A DNA stretch of 64,000 bases from Isoetes taiwanensis (GCA_021234155.1 JAJEKV010000105.1:1273884-1337883); one strand, 5' to 3'. Counted from the stretch's first letter, positions 10,216-21,386 are shown. A program made the numbers and translations. Notes: a model not told the origin generated them from the sequence alone.

Positions 10216-10409
10216 AAATACACCACCCAACTTTTAACTGCAAAATCTGTTGGAGATTGTTGGAGATGTAAGATAGGTTTTCCAATCCGGATATGGAAGT
10301 GCTTGCATAGACCAGACTCTAATCCACACAACCCTAAAAATAATGGGAGGATATTGACACCCACCACACGATTTGCCCCTTTTTCTAAAATCAACGGCTA
10401 ACAAAATGG
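10216..10409. other. Spacer, no feature seen
   Basis: About 200 bp conserved with 39,200-39,420 in unit B, containing 'gttggagattgttggagatg'. No coding frame with recognisable content. Confidence 0.4.
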
Positions 10410-10515
10410 TGCACTCTAGAAATACTATTTAGTACACTTGAATGAATACGGCCACCAAATCATATGAAAACCTTAGAGAAAACAGTACAAAAGCACAAAA
10501 AAAACCCCCTGTTAT
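10410..10515 (+). repeat. Dispersed ~110 bp module, copy 3
   Basis: 'gtgcactctagaaatactat', 'aaatcatatgaaaacc' and 'aaaaaaaaccccctgttat', followed by 'aatgctacatatttatgtg'. This copy keeps the satellite-like edge 'tgctacatatt' without the rest of the monomer. Confidence 0.7.
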
Positions 10516-10865
10516 AATGCTACATATTTATGTGTAACCTAATGCGTGTACTTGGTGCATTAGAAAATGTCAAATATAATATCCGAGTACATTTTCTTTT
10601 GATGCATATGTTCCCTAGCTCAGATTCCTTCCTTGTTGATCCATTTACACCTGCAGATAATAAGTTGAATGTTAGTGCATTCATACACTTTAGCAAGTTT
10701 GGTTCCAAGATACAATCCATCCAATTTCATATTTAGAATTAGCTTTAGATGCTTTCTAATGTTGATATCAATATAGGAGCATGCCAAACATAGATAGCTT
10801 CATTTGGATTCTTGTTGGAGACACGATCATCACACAATCATCTACGAATGTATAGTTGGTTAGCA
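10516..10865. other. AT-rich spacer
   Basis: Open frames on both strands (10,520-10,720 minus; 10,530-10,736 plus) overlap each other and carry no recognisable motif. Conserved with 39,536-39,879. Confidence 0.45.
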
Positions 10866-10867
10866 AG

Positions 10868-10996
10868 CATGTTACTGCTAAGGTTTTTCCCTGGAAAACC
10901 CTTCGAGACAAGGGTTTTTAATCTTGGACAACAATAAGCCTGTTGTCCTTTGTTTGGGTTCCATAGGCCATTTGGTCTTCGTGGATGATAAAATCC
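10868..10996 (+). mobile_element. Short LINE 3' end (5'-truncated copy), unit A
   Basis: Matches the 3' termini of the two larger LINEs in the window: 'gctaaggtttttcc', the hairpin arms AAAACCC and GGGTTTT around a short loop, then 'ggttccataggccatttggt' and 'cttcgtggatgataaaa'. An imperfect tail (aatccaatacaattcgatt) follows. LINEs commonly leave such extreme 5' truncations. The partner copy is at 39,880-40,015, so insertion predates the duplication. Confidence 0.75.
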
Positions 10997-10999
10997 AAT

Positions 11000-11790
11000 A
11001 CAATTCGATTAAATTCTATTTAACAGGCCAAACCTTCAACAAATGCTAAGACTGCTGAGAAATTTTCAATCGCTCTGAAAACGTTTTCCTCAAATTCATA
11101 GGTTGAAGGTATTTTCTAATCTATGATTTTATTAAGAATACGACTCTTGGATGTCTAGTCAATTCTGAAAAGGCCTAGCAAGGCTTGAAGAAAACATTTT
11201 AGACCTACCGAGGCCTAACATGCCTAGCAAGGTTAACATGTTATAGATATCTACTTAGGCTGAGACCACATCATTTAACGATTTTTAGGATCTTTCAACC
11301 ATTTAAGTTAAAAAGAGATTGATATGCCAAACTGAATAGTTTAAATGAAGAAGCAAGGACCCCCCTCCCCCCCCCTCCCCCGGCGGGCGCAGGAAGATGC
11401 CACTCTTGATCAAAGCAAATATAATATATAATTTTGGGATAAAGGAAGGCCAAAACAGAGCTAAACAAAACCACCAAGTGACCATTTAGCCTTGGGGCAT
11501 GCTCCTTGTCTATACGCCACAATCAAGAAGGTTGGTCACCATGTATGTAACAAATAATGATAATGATCTCACATAGCTAACATCACATACATGGGTGGAT
11601 GCATACATGGGTGGACGCATACCTCTACCATGGAGAAATACAAAGTATCATGGGGGTCTCTATAGAATAATGCAACCCCCGCCCCCCACTCTATGTTATG
11701 CAAACCCAACCTTTCCCCCCCGGTTTCATATATATCATGGAGAAATCAAATGTTTCAATGCCTGTTTATTTGCAGATGCTACCTTGGTCT
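11000..11790. other. AT-rich spacer with short C- and G-rich tracts
   Basis: No gene seen. A C-rich stretch ('cccccctcccccggcg') lies near 11,362-11,390. 'tacatgggtggatgcatacatg' type repeats (two or three copies of 'acatgggtgga') lie near 11,588-11,625. Minus-strand frames here have no recognisable content. Confidence 0.45.
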
Positions 11791-11794
11791 CATC

Positions 11795-11940
11795 GGGGTT
11801 CAAACCCCCCGTTAGTAGATTTCCTATAGGGCCATAGCCATACTTCGAGAAGAATTTCTGGCACTTGGAAGGGGTTCTTTGGCCACTAGACCAACTACAA
11901 GGCCGTAGCCATACTTCACGAGGATTTTTTGGCCTAGTCA
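11795..11940 (-). repeat. SINE-like segment with pol III box-like motifs, unit A
   Basis: On the minus strand 'tggtctagtgg' (11,883-11,893) matches an A box, and 'ggtttgaaccc' (11,798-11,808) resembles a B box with one or two changes. The 80 bp spacing is too long for a tRNA. A ~70 bp internal duplication ('ggccatagccatacttc' at ~11,830 and 'ggccgtagccatacttc' at ~11,901) may explain this. The partner at 40,795-40,935 keeps both boxes. Tentative: a tRNA-derived SINE relic. Confidence 0.4.
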
Positions 11941-12560
11941 CGAATCTTAAAACATATCCAGAATTTTGTACTTACAGTCATGAATAGCATGCTATAGAAG
12001 TAGTTGTTGGTGGGTTTATGCTTGCATTGATTTCACTGGGACGCAACTGCAGTTCGGGCATGTATTTGTATATTTTGTTGTACTTATTGTGTATATTTAA
12101 CATTTCAATGATTTATAATCCAATGATTCTTTTAAATATATGCTAAAATAATACTTAGACCTAAGAGCCGGTTCATATACAGTGAACCCTTTTACAAGCA
12201 TGTGCTGGCTCTTAGTGTAGGCTAGAATTGATCACATTATTGATGCTTGAACAACATAAATAACCATAAGAATAGCGTGAAAACTTGAACAAATCGACCG
12301 GCTCTGTAAAATAGGCTTCCATTCTGTAGAGCCGCTGTAATTTCGACCTATTGTTTCATACGGATAAATTGCAGTTTGAGTCACTAGGCTATCTATAACA
12401 CATCTTTCCAATGATGGAAAATTTTTTGAAGCGGGAAATGCTATGCAACGGCAACTGTGGGCCTGTTGGGAGGCAAGGCAATTTCGAATGTGCACACCTG
12501 TCTCCTTACTATATTGAACTGGCTCGAACGTTAACGCTTCAACTCTTTTCGATAACAGAT
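11941..12560. other. AT-rich spacer
   Basis: No feature seen. A minus-strand frame (12,232-12,573) has no recognisable motif and is not kept in register with its partner in unit B. Confidence 0.4.
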
Positions 12561-12772
12561 GCGCCATAGCCATGGCGCCTAAAGTAAAGCATTTTCCTGT
12601 TCAACCAGATTCGACTTGAAAGCTCGATGCTGGGGCTTGAGCTCAAAAATAAGGATGCTTTCCAGATCGATGGCCTGCATGAAGGCATGCCTCTCCTTAT
12701 CTGCATGTGAGGCTTCCTCGAGACCCAGTTCTTCTGGCCCCTTATTTGCAAGAATAGCTGTAGCTATGGCGC
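12561..12772. mobile_element. MITE-like segment with 10-bp terminal inverted repeats, unit A
   Basis: 'gcgccatagc' at 12,561-12,570 and its exact inverted complement 'gctatggcgc' at 12,763-12,772 bound ~212 bp. Related 'gccatagc' words recur at 14,991 and 15,303. No obvious target duplication. The interior contains a gene-like frame (KNKDAFQIDGLHEGMPLLI on the plus strand), so these may instead be repeats flanking exon sequence. Partner 41,554-41,761. Confidence 0.4.
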
Positions 12773-12909
12773 AATGCTATCCTGGCAATCTTTCTCAGAT
12801 TCATCCGGCAAGCCCAGGTCATTTTTACCCCTAATTTTTGCTTTGTTCGGTGTTCTATTTAAACTGTAGGAAGCTTGGCGATTCAGATGTCTTTTTCAGG
12901 TAACCCAAG

Positions 12910-15012
12910 TGTTTTATTTATGGCGCTCTACTTCGAGTTATGCCGAATGTAGCACAAAGTTTGGCTGTGGCAGAATCCGGACGATCAGCACAGGTAAAAT
13001 TCTTATCTGTCAAACTTTTTGCAAGGGAATGAGATTACGATTTCCAGATTCCAATAAGCCACTGTATGACGATGGCAAATAAGATTCTTTAAACTCTATT
13101 TGGTTTATTACATCCATCCCCTTCTTCCCAAATACAGGTTAATTTCCTAGGAAGCCATTCCAGCGATCTTTTGCCAAAGCTACTAGTTTATCAAAGGTTC
13201 TTTCAAGCACAGTTTCTTAAATATGGACTTTCCGCAAGTCCATAAATATCTCAAATAGTAGCTACTGTCTAGAATACAGGGTTCTAAGAGCATATTGTGC
13301 ACAATAAAATGAAGTAGACCAACTTTAATGACATTAAAGTTTTACATATTTTCAAAAAAGTATCAAACACTTTTCAAAGTCTTCATATAGCATTTGAAAG
13401 TAAAGCTAATGTTTTAAAAATATTAAAGTTTCAAATTTCCAATCCGTATGTTATGTGATTGTAATTCCTCATCAGCTGATAGACTTTCTGAGCTCTTCTG
13501 GGATTAATCCTATTTTCCTGCACATACCCGTGTAAATGTCAACATTGTAATAAGTTATCGAGAGGGACATACAAGTAAAAACTGGGCGACCGCCATATTT
13601 AAGATCGCCGAAATGGGCAATATGGAAAAACAATTCAATTAACTCAGAAAAAATGCATTACATAACGAAACAATTAAAACTAGGTAAAAATTCAATTTCC
13701 CATCTAAATCTAACCTAACCCTAACGAGAAGCTCACAAAGTTCGAGCTACGGCGGCAACGGTAGCGGGTGAAGAGTTTAAGCATGTTTCTTACAGTCTGA
13801 GCTGGTAGGGAAGATATTGGAAATACGAAGCTTGGCATCAGCATACTGCAACAAAGGAAGCAGGTCGAAATGTGATGTATGCCTGGATTACTTCTAGTTT
13901 ACGACATCAAACTTCTCAAAACTTCGCCGTTGTGCTTGTTGTGGTCCTGCGTGGATCTCTTGGGGAGGGCTCTACTGGTTTCATTGAGCTATTCTTTTGT
14001 TCATGTCTCTCTTTGGGTTTCCACCATATTTTGAAAGTCAAGGGCAGGGTTATTTACAGAGAAATCGGCTGTGGGTGGGCCAGTTGCTGTGGCAATCGAT
14101 GAAATATATTTGGCATCTATTCATATTTGTATGTAGAAACCCTTATGTGTGAAGAGATCTTTGAAGCACATTCATAATTCTGATTCGTACATGATTAAGC
14201 AAGAAAGTCTATCTAATTACTTGAAAAATGTACAGTGGACATGTATCGGGAGTTCCAAATACTTTGAATGTACTTTCAATCTTTCCCTTCCTGGTGGTTG
14301 GTGCTGTGGGAATAGTTCTATGCCTTCATGGAAACTATTTTGGATTCGGGTGAATACCGTGTCTTGTGGGGTTGTAGTTATTTTGTACATGCTGACTGTG
14401 GCTTCAATGCAGCTCTATTGGAGAAAGATTAGGATGGGCATGCTTTTTTGTTTCTATTGTGGCTAATGCATTTGGTTCGACTTACTATCACCTTCGCCAT
14501 CCAATGCACGCCTTACGTAGGACTTTTACCGGTAAGGTTTTACGTATTAGTGCAGATTATTGCTGCAAATAGCAAAAGCAGATGTTATATTTTGTGTAGG
14601 CATGCATTTGTGAAAAGTAATAAGATGTCCATGTTTTCAAGTGCTTTTATAGATGACTACATATATGGCTATTATGGGAGTCTATATATTGGCAAGGTCA
14701 GATGAGCATACAGGCTCTGGTTTTATCTATCCACTTTTCTTGTCAGCACTTACAACCATTGCTTGTTGGTGGTAAGTATTCAAAATTAAATGTATTTTGC
14801 TGTTAAACTCAAGATTTTGCTGATCAGATTAGTGCATGAATTATCTGTTTGTTTTCAAATATTTTTTTTGTGGAAGCTTTTTGTTCTCCTGTGCCTACCG
14901 GATCCTGCACTACTTGGAATGTTTCTGTTGATTGCCTCTACTATGTGCTTGTGCCGAACCTGCAGAAGATCAAGAAGGTGAAAGCAAGAAGACGCCATAG
15001 CCGCCCCTGGTA
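12910..15012 (+). pseudogene. Relic of an unidentified multi-exon gene with zinc-finger-like and membrane segments, unit A
   Basis: Several stretches look like exons. 12,910-12,993 lies between 'cccaag' and 'cag|gtaaaa' and encodes exactly 28 codons (GALLRVMPNVAQSLAVAES within). An exon opening after 'tttcttacag' at 13,796 reads GKILEIRSLASAYCNKGS and then KCDVCLDYF, a stop, and FTTSNFSKLRRCACCG; the CxxC...RRCxxCG spacing recalls a FYVE-type finger. Hydrophobic runs follow (IFPFLVVGAVGIVLCL; ERLGWACFFVSIVANAFGS before a donor at ~14,531; FIYPLFLSALTTIACW before 'g|gtaagt' at 14,772). A last exon from ~14,877 ends KVKARRRHSRPW at 15,012. In-frame stops and A/B frameshifts suggest decay or read errors. 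I do not recognise the family. Confidence 0.45.
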
Positions 15013-15314
15013 AAATCTAGTATCTAGCCATGGCTGACTTGCCCCTTTTCTTGTCATTGCATAGAAGCCAATATTGAATCCAGCAGCTATGGCGATTTGT
15101 TTGTGCTGAGGCGTTTCTTTCTGGCCTGAGAAGGTTTGCTTTTATGTGTGGCTTTTGGAACTCCTTCCGGGAATGTTATTCCTCGTGAGCATTCCAATAT
15201 TTCTTAGCAATTTGTCATTTTGCCTTTCCACTCAAAGCCTTTTCCATTCCTTTGATTTGACAGATATTTTGTCGCTTATTTTTTAACAGATAATCAAGTT
15301 CTGGCTATGGCGTC
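14991..15314. mobile_element. MITE-like segment with 12-bp inverted repeats, unit A
   Basis: 'gacgccatagcc' at 14,991-15,002 is the perfect inverted complement of 'ggctatggcgtc' at 15,303-15,314, enclosing ~300 bp with another 'gctatggcg' near 15,089. The left repeat overlaps the apparent 3' end of the gene relic, as if the element were inserted in or near its last exon. No clear target duplication is visible. In unit B the right repeat is degraded (44,282-44,294). Confidence 0.45.
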
Positions 15315-15341
15315 CATCTTCGATTAAGAAGGATATAAAGG

Positions 15342-15612
15342 TCCGGTCTGCATTGCTAGATTATAAATTCAGTAAATTGTTTAAATACAGAACTTAATTC
15401 TGATCAATACGTGCATGCTAGAGGGCCTTTTTAGAAACTTAAAGGTCATTACTTTCTGTCTGGAAGTGCTTTATTTCTTTTGGTCCGGTCTGCATTGCTA
15501 GAATTATAAATTCAGTAAATTGTTTAAATACGAGAACTTAATTACGATCAATACTTGCATGCTAGAGGCCTTTTCGAAACTTGAAGGTCATTACTTTTAA
15601 ATATGGATGTGA
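15342..15612. repeat. ~140-bp tandem duplication, unit A
   Basis: 'gtccggtctgcattgctag' through 'aggtcattacttt' is present twice (15,342-15,480 and 15,482-15,612), with the second copy ending in 'ggatgtgagcg' where the first has 'ggaagtgcttt'. Same arrangement at 44,321-44,590 in unit B. Confidence 0.85.
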
Positions 15613-17132
15613 GCGTTCTGTCTGCGATATCACGGTCTCAAGGCGTATACTTCTTTAACCGAATCATCGCGTTACAGCGGCCCGGTCGGCGATGTCGCCG
15701 ATGTATACCAAAAGCAAAGGGCGCCCTAGGGGCAACTTGCAATAGTTTTACACTTAGCAATCGCAGCGCACCTTTAGACCTTTAACCCATTAAAGCTGGA
15801 CCAAGGTCATGGAAAACCCTAAACCTAACTGATAGCCTACATAAGGCATCAAACCCTAACATTCCCTTTTTTAGCCTTGCAGGACCTTCGAACTCGGGAC
15901 CGCGGCGCTGAGGAGTCAATTCAACTCCCACGATCTTGCCTTGTACCCCGACTAGTCGGATCATCCCAAAAGCCATCCCATCGGCGGAGCAGGGACATGG
16001 GCGCCGGACGAGAGTGAACCCGAGGAGCGTATTTAGTCGATTGAATAGCTTAAACCTTGTTACGGCCTTGAACCCGGTGGGGTTTAGCCTATTAAATCAC
16101 CCTTAGTAGCCAAGCGGATCACGAGATTGACTCTAACTAAAGAACCTAACTCTATGATTTAGATTAGTTCTTATTTTTACTTATGTTGATATGATGGACA
16201 AATGTGATTATTGGACTCATTGTATTGGGAAGGGGGGTAGAGACTTAAAGCTTAGTAGATGATGCTCCTATAGCTAGTCCCTCTTAGTGCATTACTAGGG
16301 AATTCCTACCAGTGCACAGAACCCCACAGTTGTGGGTGGAAGGGGTTAGGGCCCGGCTTAGAAGGAGGTTAGGTGTTGACCCTTGGCCGATCCCTCCGGT
16401 GTGTAAGGCCTAGGGGATCCCAGTGACTAGGTCTAATGGCTTGCCACTTGGTGTGGGTAAGGCATGGGCTCGACAAGTGGGGTGGAGTTCACCTTCCAAA
16501 GGTTAAATTCGAATAAGGGCGTTGGCCCTCTAGTCTGCTGGGTCAGCATGTAGATCTCTGGAGGGAGTGATCCCTACACCGCTAGCAGGGGCGGGGAGAT
16601 GTAACCAGGAATAGCCCCTTGGCTATGCACCCGTGAACTTCTAGGTCAGTCCCAACACTTTTCAACCTACTACTGCAAAGTGTGCGGGAGGAGGCGGATG
16701 GAGTGGACAACCCTAAGCCATGTTCTTATGCCAGGCCAATCCATTGTCATGATTACATGCACTTGAACTCACGGAGACCCAAGCTAGTCCCGGTCCTTCC
16801 ACAGGTGCAGGCCTTGGGTAGGAACTTCCTTTGTATTGTGTTGATCTTTGTCTATCTCAGATATATGTGCCACCCTTTGAGGGTGGATATATGATGTTAT
16901 ATTCTTGGCGTGTATGTTTACGCTTCCAGGCGGCTAGGTAGGCCACGAGGAAGGCGGGGTAAATGACCCTTCACTCTTCCCCACTTTGTGGACTCTAGGC
17001 GGTCCGCGGTGATATGTGGAAGGAGCCTGTCGATCAGTGTGGGCTGTGCGGGGGATGAACTCCTGTTTGTATCACGGTGCGGGCATAGGTATATGAGTAG
17101 GGGCGTCACCTTTGGAAGTGCTTTATTTCTTT
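15461..17132. mobile_element. ~1.65 kb block bounded by a 20-bp direct repeat, unit A
   Basis: 'tggaagtgctttatttcttt' occurs at 15,461-15,480 and again at 17,113-17,132, like a target-site duplication. The block is GC-richer than its flanks and has no continuous ORF. It contains phrases such as 'gagggagtgatccctaca' and 'gtgtaaggcc', and minus- and plus-strand frames of 60-75 codons with no recognised domain. It looks like a non-coding or LTR-type repeat insertion of unknown class. Unit B has the same block (44,441-46,126), so insertion predates the duplication. Confidence 0.5.
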
Positions 17133-17575
17133 CTCTCACATGCAAGAGGTGAATGCAAGAGGTGAGATGCGACAGTGTGCAAGGTCGTCACTTTCCTCCT
17201 ATACTAGATGTTTACCTTTTGCTTTCTTGTAGATGTTAGATCTAAATTAGTTTTCTACATATTTTTTGGAAATAAAATTATCATTGTTTATGAGTTTGGA
17301 AATGGTTGGGGTTCAAATCCCCCGCTTCCTATTTTTTTTTTATTAGAGGAAAAGTCTGATGAATTAAATTAAAAAGTACTACTATACATAAGAAACCATA
17401 TGGGTCCTCAATAGTTGAAATGCTTCAAATAATAGACCATTACTTGTGTGCATAAGAAACCATCCACGGTCCCCACCGCCTTTATACTTAAAACTTGAAA
17501 TGTTTCAAACAAACATACCATTCTTGGTTTATAAATGAGAACCATATAGCTAATGCAAAAGAAATCAGGCACATA
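17133..17575. other. AT-rich spacer between the 1.65 kb block and the LINE
   Basis: Contains 'ggggttcaaatcccc' at ~17,308, which matches a tRNA T-arm/B box, followed by a T run, but I find no A box or cloverleaf upstream. No gene seen. Partner 46,127-46,580. Confidence 0.4.
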
Positions 17576-18575
17576 TAGAATAGAATAGAATAGGTTTTTT
17601 AGCGTCCACGGAGAGACCAATTGGCCTATGGGACCCAAACAAAAGAGCACCAAAGCGTATTCGACAGGATTAAAACCCCGCTTGAAGGGTTTTAGAGGAA
17701 AAACCTTAGCGATAATAAGCATGTTGGCACACTATACAATTGCATAGGGCAGGTTCAATACCGTCGTAGGACACAAGCAGTCGTGCATCCATAACCTCCA
17801 CGAAGGTATGACCCCAACAATCCCAATCCTTGAGTGGTCAATAAGCGATGCAACGGGCTGGCGGGCACTAGTAATCGAACATATAAGCTCTGGGATATGG
17901 GCAAATCTTTGGCAGGTGGAGGGCATGACATTCATCCTCAATCAGCACAGTGACAACAACATTCGCAAAGCCTTTGCTCGTGGTTCCCGAGTTCAACCCT
18001 GTTTCAATCTTGGAGGCGATGTGCACCGTGCGAATGGAAGCTATAAGTGCGCGACTTCTTCATGGGCATTTGGGTGTAGAAATCTTGGTGTGGGCCTCTT
18101 GTGAGCCTAGGATTGACTTGTTCTTTGATAGTGTGCCCGCCTAACGTCTTGTCGAGCCTCTGCAACCCGAGGAGCTGCGAAGGAAAGTAGCGTCTAGGTG
18201 CAGTTTAAGTGCCTCGCAATCTTTCTTTGTCTTGACCGGATGCATCTGTTTGCTGCACACCCCGTATTGAGAACCCTTTGAGCTTGCTTGTCTTTCTAGC
18301 GGTTTCTGCGTTGGGGACCCATCTTACGTGGCCAAAGCAAGGTGGGGCAGGTGTGTATCAACCATAGCGACCACCTTTTGGAAGTAGGCGATATGGCGTT
18401 CCAATGCAGGTCCGTTGAAGGGGTAGAAAGCACGTCTCCCGGAGTAGGATCTGCATGCGGAAATGTGGACTTCACCCCGGGGCCCGTCCCAAGATGGCCT
18501 TACGCACCTACTCGAGGTCATTCCGGTGTTGAGGGATATCACACGGACCCCACACCTGCCCGGGGCATAAAATTG

Positions 18576-19438
18576 ATCTTGGGTAGCAAAAATCACCGTC
18601 CTGGACAAGCCGCAAAGTGCTTAAACGCAAATGATTTTTCGACTTAATAAGCATTTAACGTCGCGGTGCTTATTTAGACAAGCACCTGATGAAATATTTT
18701 TGGTTGGTTCACAATAATTCTTCCGCGAAAGTGACTCAAATTTGATCTCCCTAATACGTTTTGCATCTCCAATCTAATGGAAGAGACGGCATTAGATTTT
18801 ATGAAGCCATTTGTGAGATATAAGCTTTTCCCTTATAGATACCAGAAATTGTTTTTAGCTTTTTTCACTATCAATCCTCTATGGAATGATCTGAAACTTG
18901 ACCTCCAAAGACATTTTGCATCCACGAATCCAATGGAATAGACGACATCAAATTCTCAGATTGTAGTTTGTAAGATATTAGGCTTTTTACAAGAAAATAT
19001 CGAGAAATCGTTTTTGGCCTCTTGCGGTGAAAATACTCAATGGATTTACCTGAAACTTGGTGTCCTAGGACGTTTTTTGTACTATGAATCTATAGGAACT
19101 GACGGCAATCCATTTCGTCAAGTAGTTTATGAGATATTGGCTTCTACTCTATGGCAACCTTTGATCGAATTTTTCATGATTGTGCTCAAAATATGCAATG
19201 TAGAAGCTGCAATTTCATAAGGATTCTTAGTTTTGGATGCCGATTCCAATGAGCCATAGCTTGTTGTATTTGGTGAAGTAGATCAAATGCCATTGTATGG
19301 AGTGCCGCTGTCTTTATTTAAGCATCGGGCTCATATCAAGAAATTTTAGCCGTTGATTGATTTTGACGGTCCCTAATGGTCCAGTCTTCTCATAGTGTCC
19401 ATTTATTTACGTGGTTTAATATATGCTTACAAAAATTG
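18576..19438. mobile_element. ~860-bp insertion nested in the LINE, unit A, with 7-bp target duplication
   Basis: The LINE reading frame is split between ...ASGVQF and FYAPGAEVWG, and the sequence 'aaaattg' stands on both sides (18,569-18,575 and 19,432-19,438). Joining across it restores LINE order, and the second LINE at 52,093-54,893 has no insertion at this point. The insert is AT-rich, non-coding, shows no terminal inverted repeats or TG...CA ends, and carries three degenerate ~155 bp tandem repeats. Also present in unit B (47,596-48,461), so it is older than the duplication. Confidence 0.75.
18690..19150. repeat. Three degenerate ~155-bp tandem repeats, unit A
   Basis: Recurring landmarks: 'gaaat.gttttt.gc' near 18,690 (weak), 18,845 and 19,003; 'ctgaaacttg' at ~18,891 and 19,049; 'aatc.aatggaa.agacg' near 18,770, 18,928 and 19,090; and 'gagatat..gct' near 18,815, 18,972 and 19,132. 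The spacing is 154-159 bp. They make up the middle of the nested insertion. Confidence 0.75.
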
Positions 19439-21290
19439 TACCCCACTAGCAATTTTGTACCCCCATACAAAAGGACCCGGCTCAACCAAGGCTCGAAAAC
19501 AAATGTATTTGGTGGCCCCGTGCATATAATCTTTGCTTTAGTCATTTGTTCGCATGGCATATAGTGCTTTCCAACCCGCCGTGACCCGCAACTGATAGTC
19601 GCATCCCAATGAGTGGTAGTTGAGAACTCAATCCCCCCAAGTACTTGTAGGTCGGGGCCACCTCTCCCCGCTTCGGTAAGTGAATGTGGGAAGCCTTGGT
19701 CGACGGATGATGCAACTAGCGACACCTAGTTTTGGCCAAGTTAACTTCGCATGCGGTGAATTGGCAAAAGGTGTCAAGAGCATCGGTGACGTTGCATGTC
19801 CTCCGGAGTATAGGCCATGAGGTTGACATCGTCATCATATATGAGTTGCCGGATTGTGTGATGCATGAGATGTCGCCCGCACCTCCATGTTCGAGCCAAT
19901 CTTCCAACCTGATCAATGTATAGGCCAAAGAATGTGGGGGAGGGGCAACCCCGGCGCACTCCAATGCTACTCGATCACCGGGGCTGGGCTGCCGATGTGA
20001 TACGGCCCGAGCATGCCTCGCATGGCCTATATACTACATTACGCAAGTCCAGGGGTCCCCACCTGCCGCATCGTCCCCATAGCTTTGTTGCGGGTAATCG
20101 AGGTTTAACGCTTTTTGCAAAATCCACGAAACAACAAAGATGCAGTTCTCGCGGCGATTCCTGCTATCTTCAATCAATGTGCGCAGAGTGAAGATATGAT
20201 CAATGGTGGAATGTCCTGGGCGGAAACACCGCTGTGTAAGAGCTCGCACTTCCATTTCCTCCGCCCATATTGTCGGGCCGCTCAAGGATGCCGATAGCGG
20301 TTTTAAAGAGAGCTGACCATAATAGTACGGTAGTTGGCGGGCATTGAGGGTCCTCTGCTTTGTATATGGGCGCCACCCTACTAGTGGTCCATTGCGTGGG
20401 AAGCCTTCTCAATGCTTTATTGAACAATCTTGCCGAGGACAGGCACTAGTGGAGGCCCACCATTTGGGGAAGTTACGCACAGCATGCCACCTAAATCTGT
20501 TTGCCTTCCCATTAGCTAGACATTGTAGGCCCATGATGACATCCCCCTACGTGATAACCCGAGCCATGCCTATCTGCATGGAGGGGATGGTGCGACCCCG
20601 GCGGGTCGTGGTGTGCCGTGCAAATGCCCCATTGCTCCAGTGATGTTCCTTGTGGGTCATACAGGCTTTGCTCAAGACCCTTCTCCGTAATGTCCTCGGG
20701 GTGCCGGCCCGGTGAGACCAAACATCTATTGGTGATGCTCATGGTATCCGCCTTCTTTGGTCTTGAGAAAGGAGCGTATTGACCGACGGCTTTTTGGACG
20801 GGAGATGGGATGGACTGGACTTGCCGAGTGTGCGTTTGAGCTCGACACTCATCATCAAAACCATCCGCGGGGAAGGTGGTAGTGCCTCGAGGTTGGGAGT
20901 TCTCCCTCCCAGCATCTTTCCTGCGGTAGTCCGGGGCGATGAGTCACCGGAAAGCGGATTGCTCCCGGCGTGTGGGAGTTGCGCAGCCCCGCCGGATCAT
21001 GCTCAAGCAATCGGCATAGGTCCTCGCTGTCGTAATCCAGGCAAACACAACCTGGTGTGTTGAGGTAGTAGATGCACGGGGAGCCTCCCAATGGAGATGC
21101 ATGAACAGGGCCTGGGTGGTCGGAGTCTACTTCCTCGTCCCGAGTGTCCGTCCCGATGGAAAAATGAGTAACGAGGTGCAGATCCTGCTCTCAACCGCCA
21201 GATAATCCACCACACCGGAGCCGCCCCTTGGTTCTCCCTGCCTACAAGTGCAAAGAACAAAGAGGCCATTTGCGCCAACCCATTACAAAT

Positions 21291-21386
21291 AACAAAATAC
21301 ACATGTGCTTTACCATGACATTTAGCCATGTAGTATAGAACAAAATACACATGTGCTTTACCATGACATTTAGCCATGTAGTATAC
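21291..21386. repeat. 48-bp direct repeat at the LINE 5' border, unit A
   Basis: 'acaaaatacacatgtgcttt' through 'gccatgtagtata' occurs twice in tandem (from 21,292 and 21,340). It abuts the 5' truncation point of the LINE and is repeated in unit B (50,366-50,462). Confidence 0.9.

Larger units (their letters stand above)
17576..21290 (-). mobile_element. 5'-truncated LINE (non-LTR retrotransposon), unit A, with nested insertion
   Basis: Non-LTR retroelements encode an AP-like endonuclease and a reverse transcriptase (RT) that copy their RNA into DNA at the target. Read on the minus strand: the end of the endonuclease (GGGSSVVDYLL, then SDHRP; clearest in unit B near 50,190), a linker with NRWFDDE, RT fingers near 20,200-20,430, STIDHIFTLRTLIEDSRNR at ~20,200, GLYID and DRLEDWLEHGGAG near 19,900, and the RT active site IYDDDV at ~19,830-19,846. 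After an interruption at 18,576-19,438 come FYAPG, WGPVISLN and LERHI-YFQKVVAM. The 3' end has a conserved hairpin and a (TATTC)n tail at 17,576-17,592. Many frameshifts; not functional as written. Confidence 0.9.

Noticed and set aside
11360-11395. G-quadruplex-forming regulatory tract
   Set aside because: The C run is much shorter in unit B (40,372-40,388) and may be a homopolymer error; no gene lies next to it.
17300-17325. tRNA gene suggested by 'ggggttcaaatcccc'
   Set aside because: Only a T-arm-like palindrome is present; no A box, anticodon arm or acceptor stem upstream.
17576-21290. LTR retrotransposon or viral polymerase
   Set aside because: Motif order endonuclease-SDH then RT, a single 3' tail and no LTRs fit a LINE.
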